DNA of 64,000 nucleotides from assembly GCF_001619985.1 (NCBI RefSeq), contig NW_017264200.1, positions 682,001 through 746,000 of the forward strand, read 5' to 3'. Source of the DNA: Xylona heveae TC161 (Eukaryota > Ascomycota > Xylonomycetes > Xylonales > Xylonaceae). The position numbers and the translations under genes are program-made. A model generated the notes under the pieces. It saw only the letters and a list, made by a program, of their open reading frames with translations. It was not told the origin of the DNA and ran no database searches. Shown piece after piece: positions 11,744 to 23,191 of this stretch. Within the stretch, counting starts at the first letter, position 1, and each line of letters begins with the position of its first letter.

Positions 11744-12698
11744 CTTGAGCATTTCTTTTTGCTTTTTGCTTTTTTTCCCCTTTTATCTCTTTTCCCTTCT
11801 TTCTTTTCTTTCCTTTTTTACTTTGGCCTAGATTATAATTTTCAACTTCAATTATTTATTTTTCGTCTTATAATGCGAAGAAAAAATATGCCTTCGCGAA
11901 GTGCAGCATTGTTGAGAACACAGCGTTTCTACGAGCTCGGAGCAAGTAATACCTGAGTGGTATGTGGGATGGATAGAAGGAAGAAACGCAAGGTATTGAG
12001 TGTTGAATTGGACCACGAGATCTTCGAGAAATGAAGACTATTAAATGAAGACTATTAAAAGTTAGATTGAGCTTTCTATGGAAACCTTGCTTCACATTTG
12101 CATGTTTATTACTCGATTGTAGTATGTTTTCGATATAGTTGTTCTAAACAAAGACAGAAGAATATCTAACTCGTTTACAGTACAAAATCTCTCTAATAAG
12201 TACCTGAATTCAATACAATTTGGCTGCCCCGAGTACACAAATGTTATAACCGGTCATAGCGAAAAAGCAGCCGAGAGTTCAGAGGGAATAACTGGACTAA
12301 CCACTTTCTGCCCTCTCTATAGTGAAACGTCCAATTATTTCCAGTTACGCTTAGTTGAGAATTGGCAAGGCTCCTAGCATAGTGTCAGGTTCGCTCAGTA
12401 TTGCCTTCTAAAATCTAACCTATGCCTCTAAAATTGGTTTTCCTTTCGAGTTGTAGTACCTCTGTAAATGATCGTAATAAGTTACTCCGTACTCTGAATC
12501 CGCTTCGTGCTAGCATTCATGGACAGCTCATATGACACCTTCTGCATTGATTTCACTCCTCTTCCTGCAAACCAACCATTTTAAATATCCTAAATATCTC
12601 AAAGACCAAAAGGATGAGAAAGGTATGCGCGAAGAAGAGAACAGGAGGTAAAGGGAAAAAATTATAGCTCAAAAAAAAAGAAAAGACAAAAATGTAAA
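11744..12698. other. Spacer between inverted tRNA-Thr genes
   Basis: 955 bp with C/T-rich Pol III terminator sequence at the left end and A-rich sequence (terminator of the minus-strand copy) at the right end. No convincing coding frame. The two tRNA genes point at each other across it. Confidence 0.6.
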
Positions 12699-12784
12699 TG
12701 CTCGCACTCGGATTCGAACCGAGGACCTCATCATAACCTAGCAGACATACTAGTGATGCGCGCTACCAACTACGCCATGCGAGC
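12699..12784 (-). tRNA. tRNA-Thr(AGT) with 13-nt intron, inverted copy
   Basis: The mature sequence appears identical to the plus-strand copy at 11656. The intron differs: TGTCTGCTAGGTT, 13 nt instead of 15, but it keeps the CTAG able to pair with the anticodon loop. A poly-T stretch on the minus strand (12684-12671) is the terminator. Confidence 0.94.
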
Positions 12785-13535
12785 GGATGTTGGTAGTAAG
12801 ATTCCTATTTTGGAACGCTTGATAATTCGTATCTCAAAAGCACTTATAAACCGTTATCCAACCCTCGCAGTGGTACAAACGGACGCCTCGCACCTGGTCA
12901 AGCTAGACGTTGCTGGACCTTTTTCGAAATGGTAAAGGACGTCGAGAGAGAGGAAAGGGGATAAAAAAGGGAAAGGGTGTAAAAGGGGGGAACGCTTTTG
13001 ATGGATTCAGGATTGGATTGTGAGAATATTGTATTTTTGATGAAATGGTTTTGAATTTTGGTGGTTTTTAATTTAATCTTGTTAGGTTGGTTTAATGGTG
13101 GAGGACACTTGGGAATTGCACATCAGCGGATAAAGATGAAGGATTCATCTAAGGTAAATGAGAGTACACAGCCAGATCGACAGTAAACATTTCGATCTTT
13201 TGTATTAACTGTCTGTAAAGGATTTGTAGGCTCTTTAGACTGTTTATATAGTGCGCAACTTTACCCCTGAGCTGCAGCCCAGCAATGAGTGATTCTGGGT
13301 CTGGTATGCAACATCGGTTTAAAACAGAGGATAAAGGTTGAGGAGAGGATCTAGGTACTTAAATTTCAGTCAAAAACAATAAAAAATAAAAAATATAAAA
13401 AAAACCCCGCAGACGAGAAAGCCTCTTGACGACTGATAGATAAAGATATTTTATATACGTAAATCATATGTACATATACTCTACACAGGGCTATTTACAG
13501 GTAGTCCAAGCAAAGAGGTATCACAATCAAACACT
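12785..13535. other. Intergenic, tRNA-Thr to afg2
   Basis: Downstream flank of afg2 plus the tRNA upstream region. A plus-strand stop-free stretch from about 12785 to 12935 has a protein-like translation but no start, partner exon or family. Nothing else seen. Confidence 0.45.
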
Positions 13536-15973
13536 TTACAACTTCTTCGTTCCACCTACGCTCCAATTCTCAAACTGTTCCCTGACTTCATCGGTAATCT
13601 GCCTCACGACCTTTGTCAAGGCAAACTCGAAATGTCTTGTGCCTATTTGTTCCTCGACACCTGTCCGTTCGCACTCTCCAAACGCCGCATACCCTGCTCG
13701 TTCGCAGACCGCGACAATCTCGGCGCCAGAGTAACCCTCTAGTTTCTCTGCGAGAGCATCCAGGTCTACTTCTGGAGATACGTCCATCTTGGTGGTTTTA
13801 ATCTTGAGGATCTCCTTCCGGGCAGCGAAATCGGGCGGACCGACATAAAGAATCGTATCTAATCGGCCGGGCCGCATCAAAGCGGGGTCCAGGATCTCAG
13901 GCTTGTTGGTTGCGGCGAGGACAAGGACGCCTTTGAGGATTTCAATGCCGTCCATTTCATTCAGCAAGGTTGTCAAAACGTTGAGTCCACTCGATTGGTG
14001 TCCGCTGTCTCGCGACGCGGCGATGGAGTCGATCTCGTCGAAGAAAATAATGCTCGGGCTTGCGGCGCGGGCTTTGCGGAAGACTTCTCGGATTGCGCGC
14101 TCGGATTCGCCGACGTACATGCTGATCAGTTCGGCGCCTTTGACTGCAATGAAGTTGAGTCCGGCTTCAGTGGCGAGAGCTTTCGCTGTCAGGGTCTTGG
14201 AGCAGCCGGGGGGGCCGTAGAGGAGGAGGCCTTTCTTGGTCTCAATATTGAGACGTTTCATGCGTTCGGGGTACTGTTGGTTGTAAGTAAAATGTCATGA
14301 ATGATATTGGCAGGAAAAAAAAAAGTAGAGGGAAAAGGAGGAGGCGTACCTTGAATGGCCATTCGACAATTTCACGTAGATTTTGCTTAACTTCTTCCTG
14401 GCCACCAATGTCACTCCATCGAACTTTGGGCGCTTCAAGAAAGACCTCTCGCATGGCGGTGGGGCGAATCTCGAGGAGAGCATTATCAATGTCGTCTTGC
14501 GAGACCTTAATTAAACGCGCATCTTGCTCTTCGTCAGTTTCGCCGTTTTCCAGGCCGTCCATTTCGGTTGCAGCTGGCCGAGCAGGTTTTGAAGGAGGCA
14601 TCGCCCGCATATATCGCGACCGAGCCTTTTCTGCAGAGAGTTGTATAATGGCATCGAGATCGGCACCAACATAACCGTGTGTGCGTTCGCCCAGGCGCTC
14701 GGATGTGGAGTCCTGTGTGCCGATCGATAGGCCCTGGAGGGCCTTGAGAATCTCCACTCGGGCGTTGGCATCAGGAATCGGGATCTCAATCTCGTATTGA
14801 AGCCTTCCTGGAGCGCGTAGAGACTCCTCAATCTCGTTCGGCTTGCGAGTTGCCGCTGCCACAAACACTCGTGTGCCTTCGAGCTTGTCCAGTTCAGAGG
14901 CTATCGTGAGGGGTATATTGGTAGAAGCCGCGCTCTCAGAACGCCCGCTCTTGGTCGCAATAACTTCTAGCTGATCCATGACTATCAAGCTAGGTTGATT
15001 ATTGCGAGCTTCTAGGAAGAGTTTCCTGATTGACGCCTCACTATCGCCGACATAGCGGCCTATGATTGAGCTGTCGACTGTGACTATCTTGCGCCAGGAA
15101 AGAGCCGCGAGCTTGTTAAGAAGTAAGGTCTTGCCAGTACCGGTAGGGCCATAGAGCAGAATACCTCCTCGTCGGCGGTAGTAGTGAGGCATTCTCAGCC
15201 CATACTGATCCGAGTTCAGAATCGAAAGGCGCTCATTAATTTGTCGAACCTGAGAGTGGAGCCCGCCGATGCTACCAGAGGAAATCTCGAAACGAATAGA
15301 CCTAGATTCATCCTGCACTTCTTCCGGGGATGGTTCGCGCAGCTTCACTTTTGACTCTTTTGTGCATTTGTAGAGGGTATTTAACGCTCCTTTTGTCTCC
15401 TTGGATGAACGTGCCTTTAGCACACGAAAACTCTTCTTGGAGCCTTTCAAATCGACATGGTCAAAGACCATGCCTGGAGTAATAAACTCCGCCCTGCCTA
15501 TAGAAAAATTAAAATTTAGTATGCGGTCGGATTTAAAGTTTGTGAAACTTCAATCATGGGGTAAAAATACCTAGAATATACTCCAAATACCATTCCCAAT
15601 GAGACTCATCATTCCCAGTCCACGCCTCTTCTTTTTCGGCATACTGCGTGATATCAGCCAGGAAAAAAGTATCTGCATCTGGAACAAGAGTTTCCTGCTT
15701 GATCAAAGAGAGTTTTTCGCCCAGCTTCAAACGACATGCTGCCTGGAGAGTTTTGGACGTCTGCACGACCGTATCTTGTATTTTCTCTGGAGCCGTCCAA
15801 GCAATGACAGTCGCTTGGATGCCTTCGTGTGAAGTCAATAAGCACGCATCTCCCGCTCGTACTCTGAGCTGCAGTAATGATGCAGGCGATAGATAGACTC
15901 TAAAAGCATCTTTCAAATCAGTGCGAGCGGGCTTGGAGAAGGGCCGCACAGTATATTTTGGTCCCTCTGCCAT
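13536..15973 (-). CDS. afg2: AAA ATPase Afg2/Drg1, 60S ribosome maturation
   Basis: Afg2 (Drg1) is a hexameric type II AAA ATPase that strips Rlp24 from cytoplasmic pre-60S particles. Three exons on the minus strand: 15973-15571, 15497-14350 and 14273-13536, giving 762 residues (yeast protein about 780). The start is the ATG of MAEGPKYTV; an upstream in-frame ATG adds only a low-quality leader. The N domain covers residues 1-210. The first AAA module has Walker A GPTGTGKT (about 246-253) and Walker B LIVMDQLE, in which the usual Glu is Gln310 (codon 14973-14971). The second module has Walker A GPPGCSKT (about 530), typical of this subfamily, with a canonical IIFFDEID. It diverges from the unknown gene at 16464, sharing about 490 bp of promoter. 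Confidence 0.95.
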
Positions 15974-16463
15974 GATGAGAGATGGACGATATGATAGAAA
16001 GGGAAAAAAAAACTTTTTTTCTTCTTCCTCCAAACGCAACGCAAAAAGCACAATGGTATCAAAAATTAATCAAACATGCAACCCAGTAAAGGCAAAGGAG
16101 CAACCGTTAAGACAAAAGAAAGAAACATGGACTGATTTGCACATGAATAGAAAAATCTTATATCATGTTTTTTTTTCAAGTCGATATCTACCCCAGATCC
16201 GCTATCAAATCAATCAGCAGTAAGTTAGTTCGACTCGCGAAAGAGACAAGAAGTGGGATTTTAGAGATGGTTTAGCCCCGACCCACTCCCTGAAATCTTT
16301 ACCCGATTCGTCTCTTTGGTTGGGCTGGAGCTCCAACCGATAACAAACGCTTGGTTATTCCTACCCCAACCCCAGACATACAACCCGTGCGGGGAGACGA
16401 TACGCAATTGCGCATTATTCTATCCTATATACAACAACCTCAAAGAAGCCTCTGGATTATGCA
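15974..16463. promoter_or_regulatory. Shared divergent upstream region, afg2 and unknown gene
   Basis: 490 bp between two outward-facing start codons. It should contain both promoters. I saw no distinctive operator. Confidence 0.5.
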
Positions 16464-17796
16464 ATGACAGTATTGAGATTAAAACTGCCTCCGCGGGCTC
16501 TACCTCCCTCTTGGCTTCTTCCGGCATGGAGCTCCCGCCAACTCCACCACGTGCGGCGGTTCGCACAACATTTGAGCAGGCCTGAGAACAATAACTCCAA
16601 CTCTAGAAAAGCTAGATCTACAAGAAGTGCGGCATCTCTGCTGGAGGAACTCTTCCCAGAGGAAGCTCGAATACACCGGCACGTTAATAAGCCAACAACT
16701 GCGAGCTCCTCGGTCTCCGATTCCAGCTCAGAGCGCGACGACAATTCCCACGAGGACCAATTCCCTCGGTTATCCCTCGATGATGTCGGCCTTTCTGCCT
16801 CACATGACTCTTCAACGGCCATAGACAACGTGACTGGCTGGCGAGGGGAGAAGGCTTCACACAAGTGGAAGCGCCTACGAGAAAGGCAGCGCCAAGAAGA
16901 AGATTTCCGTCGCGAAGACACTACGATCTTGGTGCTATACAGTGCAAGCAAGTCGCTGAATGAAGATGATTTCCGAAGATTGTCTCCGAGCGGAAAGCAC
17001 ATTGATGGATGGAGAAATATGGGCGACATTGCAAAAAGTGCATTATGCTTCCGAATAAAACCCGTACTATTGAACCCAATACTGATACAACAGTCACGCA
17101 GTTATCCCCGGCCGAGATCCAAAAACGTTGAGACAGCAGGAACATTACTACTTGATCTTCTCTCGACCAGCATCCGCAGCGGTATATGAGGAAAATGTGC
17201 AGCGTCTACATAAGATGGCCAAAACACACGCTCCGCATTCTCCGCTCTCAACCATTGCGCCACCTCCTGGATACCTAATCGATGGCGAAGACGCCTATGC
17301 ACTTCTCCAGTCGTATGCGGTTATTCCGCCGTGGCAGGACCTTAACTTACGAATGCTGGTGCCGCCAATGTCAAAACATGTCAATAAATTACTACAACAT
17401 GGTGGGTACGAGGCGCTTACGGAGGGCAATAAGGCAGGAAGGGCTGTTCTTTTTTCCGTAGAGGGGTACTCTCCGTCAACAGGCCTGGTTCGGGATACTC
17501 TTGCGCGAGAGGAACGGGTTCGGGGCTTAGCATGGGAGCTGGACAGAGAGGATGGTGCTGAAATTTCCAAGCTGACGAATTCTGGCCCAGTCCCAATGCC
17601 TGAACCGGAGGCAGATACGGACGATCTCAGCGGTCAAGCCGTGGTGTCGCAAGATCAATGGATCATCACGTTCAAAAGGGAAGTCGAGGCAAGACGGTTT
17701 GTCCGCGCGTGGCACCGCCGAGCGTTTCCGATAGCAAAGGCTGGTCCTGAATATGAGGATGCGCAGCCATTAGTAGATGCCCAGCTTCTCTGGTAA
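16464..17796 (+). CDS. Conserved-looking fungal protein of unknown function, predicted mitochondrial
   Basis: Two exons, 16464-17037 and 17102-17796, give 422 residues. The 64-nt intron was placed because it joins GDIAK to IIPGRDPKTLRQQEHYYLIF, where the two frames meet cleanly. The N-terminus (about 45 residues) is rich in Arg, Leu and Ser with no acidic residue, as in mitochondrial presequences. A Ser/Asp/Glu-rich linker follows (50-130), then a charged helical segment (about 130-160). A globular C-terminal half contains YYLIFSRPAS, PPPGYLIDGEDAYALLQSY and VPPMSKHVNKLLQHGGYEAL. I do not recognise a named domain. The late segment WIITFKREVEARRFVRAWHR suggests an RNA-binding-like beta-alpha unit, but that is weak. 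Confidence 0.8.
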
Positions 17797-18181
17797 ACAT
17801 GTTGTAGTGTATCGGCATTTCATCAGGACAATGAGAGAACAGACATGTGGCAAACAAAGTGTATCCTCGAATGAGACCGTAGTCCCTTTATATAACAAAG
17901 CATTAGCACGTGATGAACATGAAAAACGTCCTGTAGAAATGCAAGAAAACAAAAAGGAAGAGACAAGAAGACCTCCCCCTTTCAAAGCTGAAGGAAAGTA
18001 ATGGAGGTAAAGAAAATTGAACAAAAGGAAGACTACCGTAGACGCACGAATCCGGAACATGACGGGAATCAGAAATTGCGCATCCTATAAAGAAACACAC
18101 AGATGTATTATGTATTCGGGCCTCAAAACATGCATGTCTTCTCTCATCCTCTGCTCTAACTCAAATTCAATTTTGCTGAAT
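17797..18181. other. Convergent spacer
   Basis: 385 bp between the ends of two convergent genes, so 3' flanks only. Nothing else seen. Confidence 0.6.
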
Positions 18182-18974
18182 CTAGCAGCATTTTCCTCCC
18201 GAAGAGCTACCCGCACCGCCGGCGCCAGCCGCTACATTGACGCCGCTCTGGTTGGGCTGTGCCGTGCCCTGATCCGTGCTGTCCATGATTCGCTTCTTGA
18301 TCGAACTGGCAAGGCTGCGGAACGCCTCCTCGATGTTGATATTGGCTTTTGCTGACACCTCCATGAACGGAATGCCCAACTCATCCGCCAGCGCCTGTCC
18401 TCGCTCGGTCGACACAACTCGCTTTTCATCCCAGTCACACTTGTTGCCAATAAGGATCTTGTTAACGCCCTCCGTTGCGTGCTGCTCCACGTTGTTGAAC
18501 CATGTATGGATATCTAGAGCCTCGTTAGCAAAATCTGAGCTCATCTCGACTGACGTATAACTTTGCATGCGACTAACTCTCAAAAGAACGCTCGTCCGTA
18601 ACGTCATAAACTAATAAAATGCCCATGGCGCCTCTGTAATAAGCCGTCGTGATCGTTCTGAACCGCTCCTGACCAGCAGTGTCCCATATCTGTAGCTTGA
18701 CCCGCTTCCCGTCGAGCTCAATGGTTCTTATCTTAAAGTCAATGCCAATGGTCGTAATAAAGGATGGCGTAAACGAGTCTTCGCTGAAACGCAGCAGACA
18801 ACACGATTTTCCGACGCCCGAGTCACCGATAAGCAGCAGTTTGATCTGAATATCTACACGTTAATCTCCCGATCGGACAGCTCAACGCGGAAAGCTATGC
18901 AAGTCCGCCCCCAACCTTCATGCTCCAAGAGAGATTCTACTCACAAGAAAGTCGTAATTCCGCGTGCTAGCCAT
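18182..18974 (-). CDS. sec4: Rab GTPase Sec4/SrgA (Rab8 family), exocytosis
   Basis: Sec4-type Rab GTPases mark post-Golgi secretory vesicles and recruit exocyst at the hyphal tip. Minus-strand exons: 18974-18945, 18845-18578 and 18513-18182, giving 209 residues. Exon 1 encodes only [10 protein letters not shown]. All G motifs are visible: P-loop GDSGVGKS (17-24), switch [22 protein letters not shown] and SAK. The protein ends in a Gly/Ser/Ala-rich tail and KCC, the double-Cys geranylgeranylation signal. The effector-region and RabF sequences are of the Sec4/Rab8 type; the A. niger homologue is called SrgA. Confidence 0.96.
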
Positions 18975-20100
18975 GATGCAAGGATATTAATGAAACGTGA
19001 AAAATCGTCAGGTCGACGACAAAAAAGAAAAAGAGCGAGATCGAAGATAGGAAGCAAGTAATTGGATACGCTCGAGAAATTGTCGGTCGTTGCGGCAAAA
19101 GAAGAAGAGAAGAAATCGAAGATTGAGTGTCGCACCAAATCACTTGGTCAGCGAGACAGCGACGACTCTCCAATATATCTCACGTTCCCGGTGGCGGATA
19201 GAGGCCTGGAGCCTGTCTGGGCGCAGAGGACACGCCGAGAGGTCGAGATTTGCTTCTCAGCGATAAGAATTACTCCTGCGCGACCGAACGATCCGATGGA
19301 ATGATGTCAGGCTGAGTCTACTGTGTTTGACAACTCTAAAAGCCCCTGGAGAGAGTCCTGCTTGGTTGAGTCGGGGGATAACGCGATGGTCGACGGGGCG
19401 ATGCAATAGACCGCCGTAGAGTCAGAGGAGTTTAGTTGGGCTTTAAGGTCAATTTAGTTGGAAGATTCAGGGTGAGTTTGAACTCTCGGCAACTTCCCCC
19501 AGTGTTAGTCGTTAGTGACACCCTCCTGACGAGACACCGAAGAGAGCCTGAGGAGAGACGCACCCATGGGGCGGTTTCGGCCACACAGGGTCTCTATAAA
19601 GGGATATTTGTACAACCGTAGAACGATCAATTCCACGTGGATCGCCACTAGGATAATTCAGCAATAGCCTCTTCGCCCCATATCTCAGACTCTTAGAGAT
19701 TTTGCTGTCAAGACAGGAGCTTTGGGGTACGGTTGTCAAGAGTTGGGCGCTAGATAAGATTGTCGTCACTAATGCAGAAGGGCTGGTTCATATGTGCACA
19801 TGGCAGAATGCAAGGACAATTAGAACCCCTCATTATCACCAATCTGTATACCGCTCTGTACTCTATAGCCCTTACTGTCGCCAGATCTCATCTGTACCCG
19901 ACAGCAGTACATATATAGGCTGCATTATTTTCCTCGCTGAAATTGCCCGACTGGCAATTGCTGCTATTCCAAACAAAACTCCTAGTGCTGTGCCATGGAA
20001 ACGAAACAATTTCGAATAATACCCGCAATGTCCGAGTCTTCAATCAAATCCTTTAAAAATTCCCGAGCCTCTTCAACAAACAATTAACCTGCCTTTCCGA
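18975..20100. other. Intergenic, sec4 upstream to hapE 3' end
   Basis: Upstream/leader region of sec4 and the 3' flank of hapE. Several open frames of about 80-100 codons occur but none has a recognisable family or clean intron structure. Confidence 0.55.
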
Positions 20101-21484
20101 CTAACCCACTTCGTAGTCGCCTTCGCCCTCCGCATCAGCGTCTCCATCGCCTCCGTCATGACGTGAGTAATGATGCCCCGCATCAGTACCCGTAGACGGA
20201 TCCGGGCCGCGCTGGCCAACTTGATACATCTACAAGGGAACCGATCAGCGAAGCATCCAATGACCAACGACGGTCCTCCAATGATGCAGGCCGACAGCGG
20301 CAGAACGTATCGACCGCGTTCACGATGAGCTAGGATCGAGATTACCTACCTGCTGCGGCGGCATGGGAGCATAGCCATACATGCCCTCAAACATTTGCTG
20401 CGGCGGCTGACCATAGGCACCCGTTGGGTCCGACTGGACGGCACCAGCATACATGCCTGCCTGCGCTCGGTAATCTTGTTCCGTCGGTAACGCATGCTGG
20501 CCAAGAGAAGTGTAATCCGGGGGAGCCATATGATGCTGTGGTGCACCATGACTAGGCTGCGTGACAGCTGTCTGCTGCGAAGGCAACTGTCCCGTTACCA
20601 CTGGAGCACCTGGCGCAGGTTGCCCAGCAGCACCAGCAGCACCGGCCTGGCCACCAGGCCTCTTCGAATGTGAAGTTGCCTCCTCTCGAGGAACGATATC
20701 GATCAGGAAATCAAACATGTCAGACTTAGCCAGAGCTGATGCAATGTCGGATCGCTGTAGCGTCCGTCGCTTGTTCTCCTCGGCGTGAATCCAGGCGCGC
20801 ATAGTAAGCTCAGTAATGAAGATGTCGCATCCTTTAGCAAACAGAATGGGTGCCTCTGCAGATATCATTTTGACTTCGGGATCTGCCTTCATCACCTTCT
20901 TGATCCGAGCTAGCGGTAATTGATGAATCTTATAGTCGTGCGTCTCATTTTCCAGTTGGTTGATGGTCTGCTGCCAATACGTCGTCAGGATGTCCCGGTA
21001 ATTCCCATGGAGCCCTTGGTTCACCTATTAAACATTGAGTATCAGATTGTGACGCGTTAGTATATGATTAAATCATGGTCGCGACTCACATTGGCCCATG
21101 TTCCCGTGTAGAGTTCGGGCACTGGAGCATAGCCTCTCGCCGAAAGCTATCAGTCGCATTAGCACCGTCGTCTTTTTTTTTTTGACATTGTCATTGAACG
21201 CATTTCGCGCTCAGGAAATACTGAGATGTGACATACCGCCGCACTTGCACCTACAGATCCAAGTGGTGTTAGCTTCTGTCGTCCACAAGGCGCGAGCGTA
21301 TCGCAATAGTACGAGGGCAAAGTGGAGCATCGCGAAGACGTGAGAGCAGATATCGCGCGGGGTCATTGAGGCAGAAGGGATTCGACATACCATAATGTCC
21401 GCCATTGCTAATGTCATAAACCGGTTGCTCGCGTTCCTGTTGCTGCCCGCCGTGGGAGGAGCCGGGCGGATTCTGCGGATCCAT
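20101..21484 (-). CDS. hapE: CCAAT-binding factor subunit HapE (NF-YC/Hap5)
   Basis: HapE pairs with HapC (NF-YB) through a histone fold and with HapB to bind CCAAT boxes. In Aspergilli the complex acts in redox, iron and nitrogen regulation. Five minus-strand exons: 21484-21391, 21250-21237 (14 nt), 21146-21090, 21024-20350 and 20229-20101, giving 322 residues. The join through the 14-nt exon gives [20 protein letters not shown], then GTWANVNQGL as in other HapE proteins. The NF-YC histone fold spans about residues 95-165 ([45 protein letters not shown]). The C-terminal part is Gln/Pro/Ala/Gly-rich and ends acidic. The first ATG of the MDPQNPPG frame was chosen; the N-terminus is the least certain part. 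Confidence 0.94.
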
Positions 21485-23191
21485 CTGTTTGCCCGTTTGT
21501 CCGTTTGCGCGATCGTTGCGGCCAATGGAATTGGACGAGTCGCTGGGCCGAGCAGAGGAGGATCGACTACAGGACGCTGTAGGCTCCGGGTACGTTGGGG
21601 TGTCCGAGAAAGGCAGAGTGTGAATAAGAGGACGACTGCGGTGGATGGTAACAACAAGTGAGAATTACTGGTACTCTAGCCGCGATATATTCGTTAATCT
21701 GGGCCCTGTGAGCTTAGAGAGCAATAGTGACTTGTGCAATCACTGATATTGGGAAAGAAGAGACAATGAGAGCCAAGTAACTTTAAGGCAAGAACGAGCA
21801 CACTCACAATACACACTTAGATCAATATCAACTCGGCCAATCTTCCTGAAAAAGAAAACAGGCGCGCAAAAGAACAGAGTCGGAACAAGACTCTCAAGGC
21901 GAAGATCGGCCGACTTAGATATACATTTCCATGGGCTCTGCAACTTTCGTCACCAAGTCCGAGTCCACGTTAGGTCGTACAGGTACACCTCCCTTGCCTA
22001 CCTAAACTTAGGTACCTTATATAACCTAAAGTATACACTTGACTTCACACCTTGGATTTCAGACGACGGTATCATAGTTTTACTTGATGACTTGACTGAC
22101 AAGACCTTTGGGCAAGATTTTGATTGTGAAAGCCACATCAAGTATCTCTTCCTCTCTGAGCCGATGACGCCCATCAATCCAGCCCGAGTGTCATCAAAGC
22201 CTTGCACACAGCAATCGATTTGTTTTGACTCGTGACGTGCAGCACGGCCTTCCTATTTCGCCAATCAGACCGAAAGAAACCTGGCATTGCATATCGCTCT
22301 GCGACCGGCTGGCATGCCCAAATCGAACCCTGTAATTATTTCAACCTGGAAATCCTCTTCTAGCCGAACTTCCTACAACGGAGAAGAGCTCACGCATTCT
22401 ATGCGAAATCAACTGCTAATCTTGCTGGCACGAAACCTGCAGTATCTAGATAATGTAACCTACATTTCTAATCCGAGTAGATAGAAGCTATAGTTGGGTA
22501 TCCTAATCATTTTCTGTTGGTGGGCTCATAATCAGGCTACATCCACATCATACAGAGTGTAGCTGACCCAGGTTACAATTATTTTTTTCTTGATCTGAGG
22601 CATTAACAGCACATCTCTCTGAGCGCAGAGATTGGGCTTGCTGGTGAAACGGGATCGGAGATGAGGCTTGCCCCGGGGCTGCATTGTTACGGCGCAGCTT
22701 GAGCAGTAGTAGAGATGGTTGATAGGATTCAGAAGAGTCAGAAGAGGGAGGGAAAATCAACCTTTCTAATGTTTGCATGACCTGGTTTTTGAAAATTCAA
22801 GCTCCAAGTGGTATACGTAGGTCGTAGGCGCACCGTCACTATAATAAGAATGATAACAGTGGCATGAAAGTGAGGCTTACGCTGCTCAATCACAGTTGTT
22901 ATCATTTCACCGGCATACGGAGTATGTGTTCTTACCCTGTTACCTTTTAAGTACAGGCTCATCAAAGGTGTTCATGAACAGGGGTACTCGGTACGGTGGT
23001 TTTCCCAGACAAATGTGCGAAGTCGCGAGTCGCCAGAACTTCAATCCTTTGGTTGCGGAACCCAATCATCCCTGTACTTTATGACTAAGCGAATATGCGT
23101 CTCTCGTTTACTGTTTTTTTCCCTTTTCTCTCCCACGCTTCTTAAAGCTCTCCCTCCACAAAAATTCTTCTAGCCAACAAAGCCTGCCATC
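21485..23191. promoter_or_regulatory. Divergent upstream region of hapE and fcf2
   Basis: 1.7 kb between outward-facing genes. An inverted repeat TACCTAA-AC-TTAGGTA lies at 21999-22014. No coding region was recognised. Confidence 0.5.

Noticed and set aside
16457-17029. 190-codon minus-strand frame opposite the unknown gene at 16464
   Set aside because: It covers the Ser/Glu-rich linker of the sense gene; its composition is what the sense codons dictate and no domain is visible.
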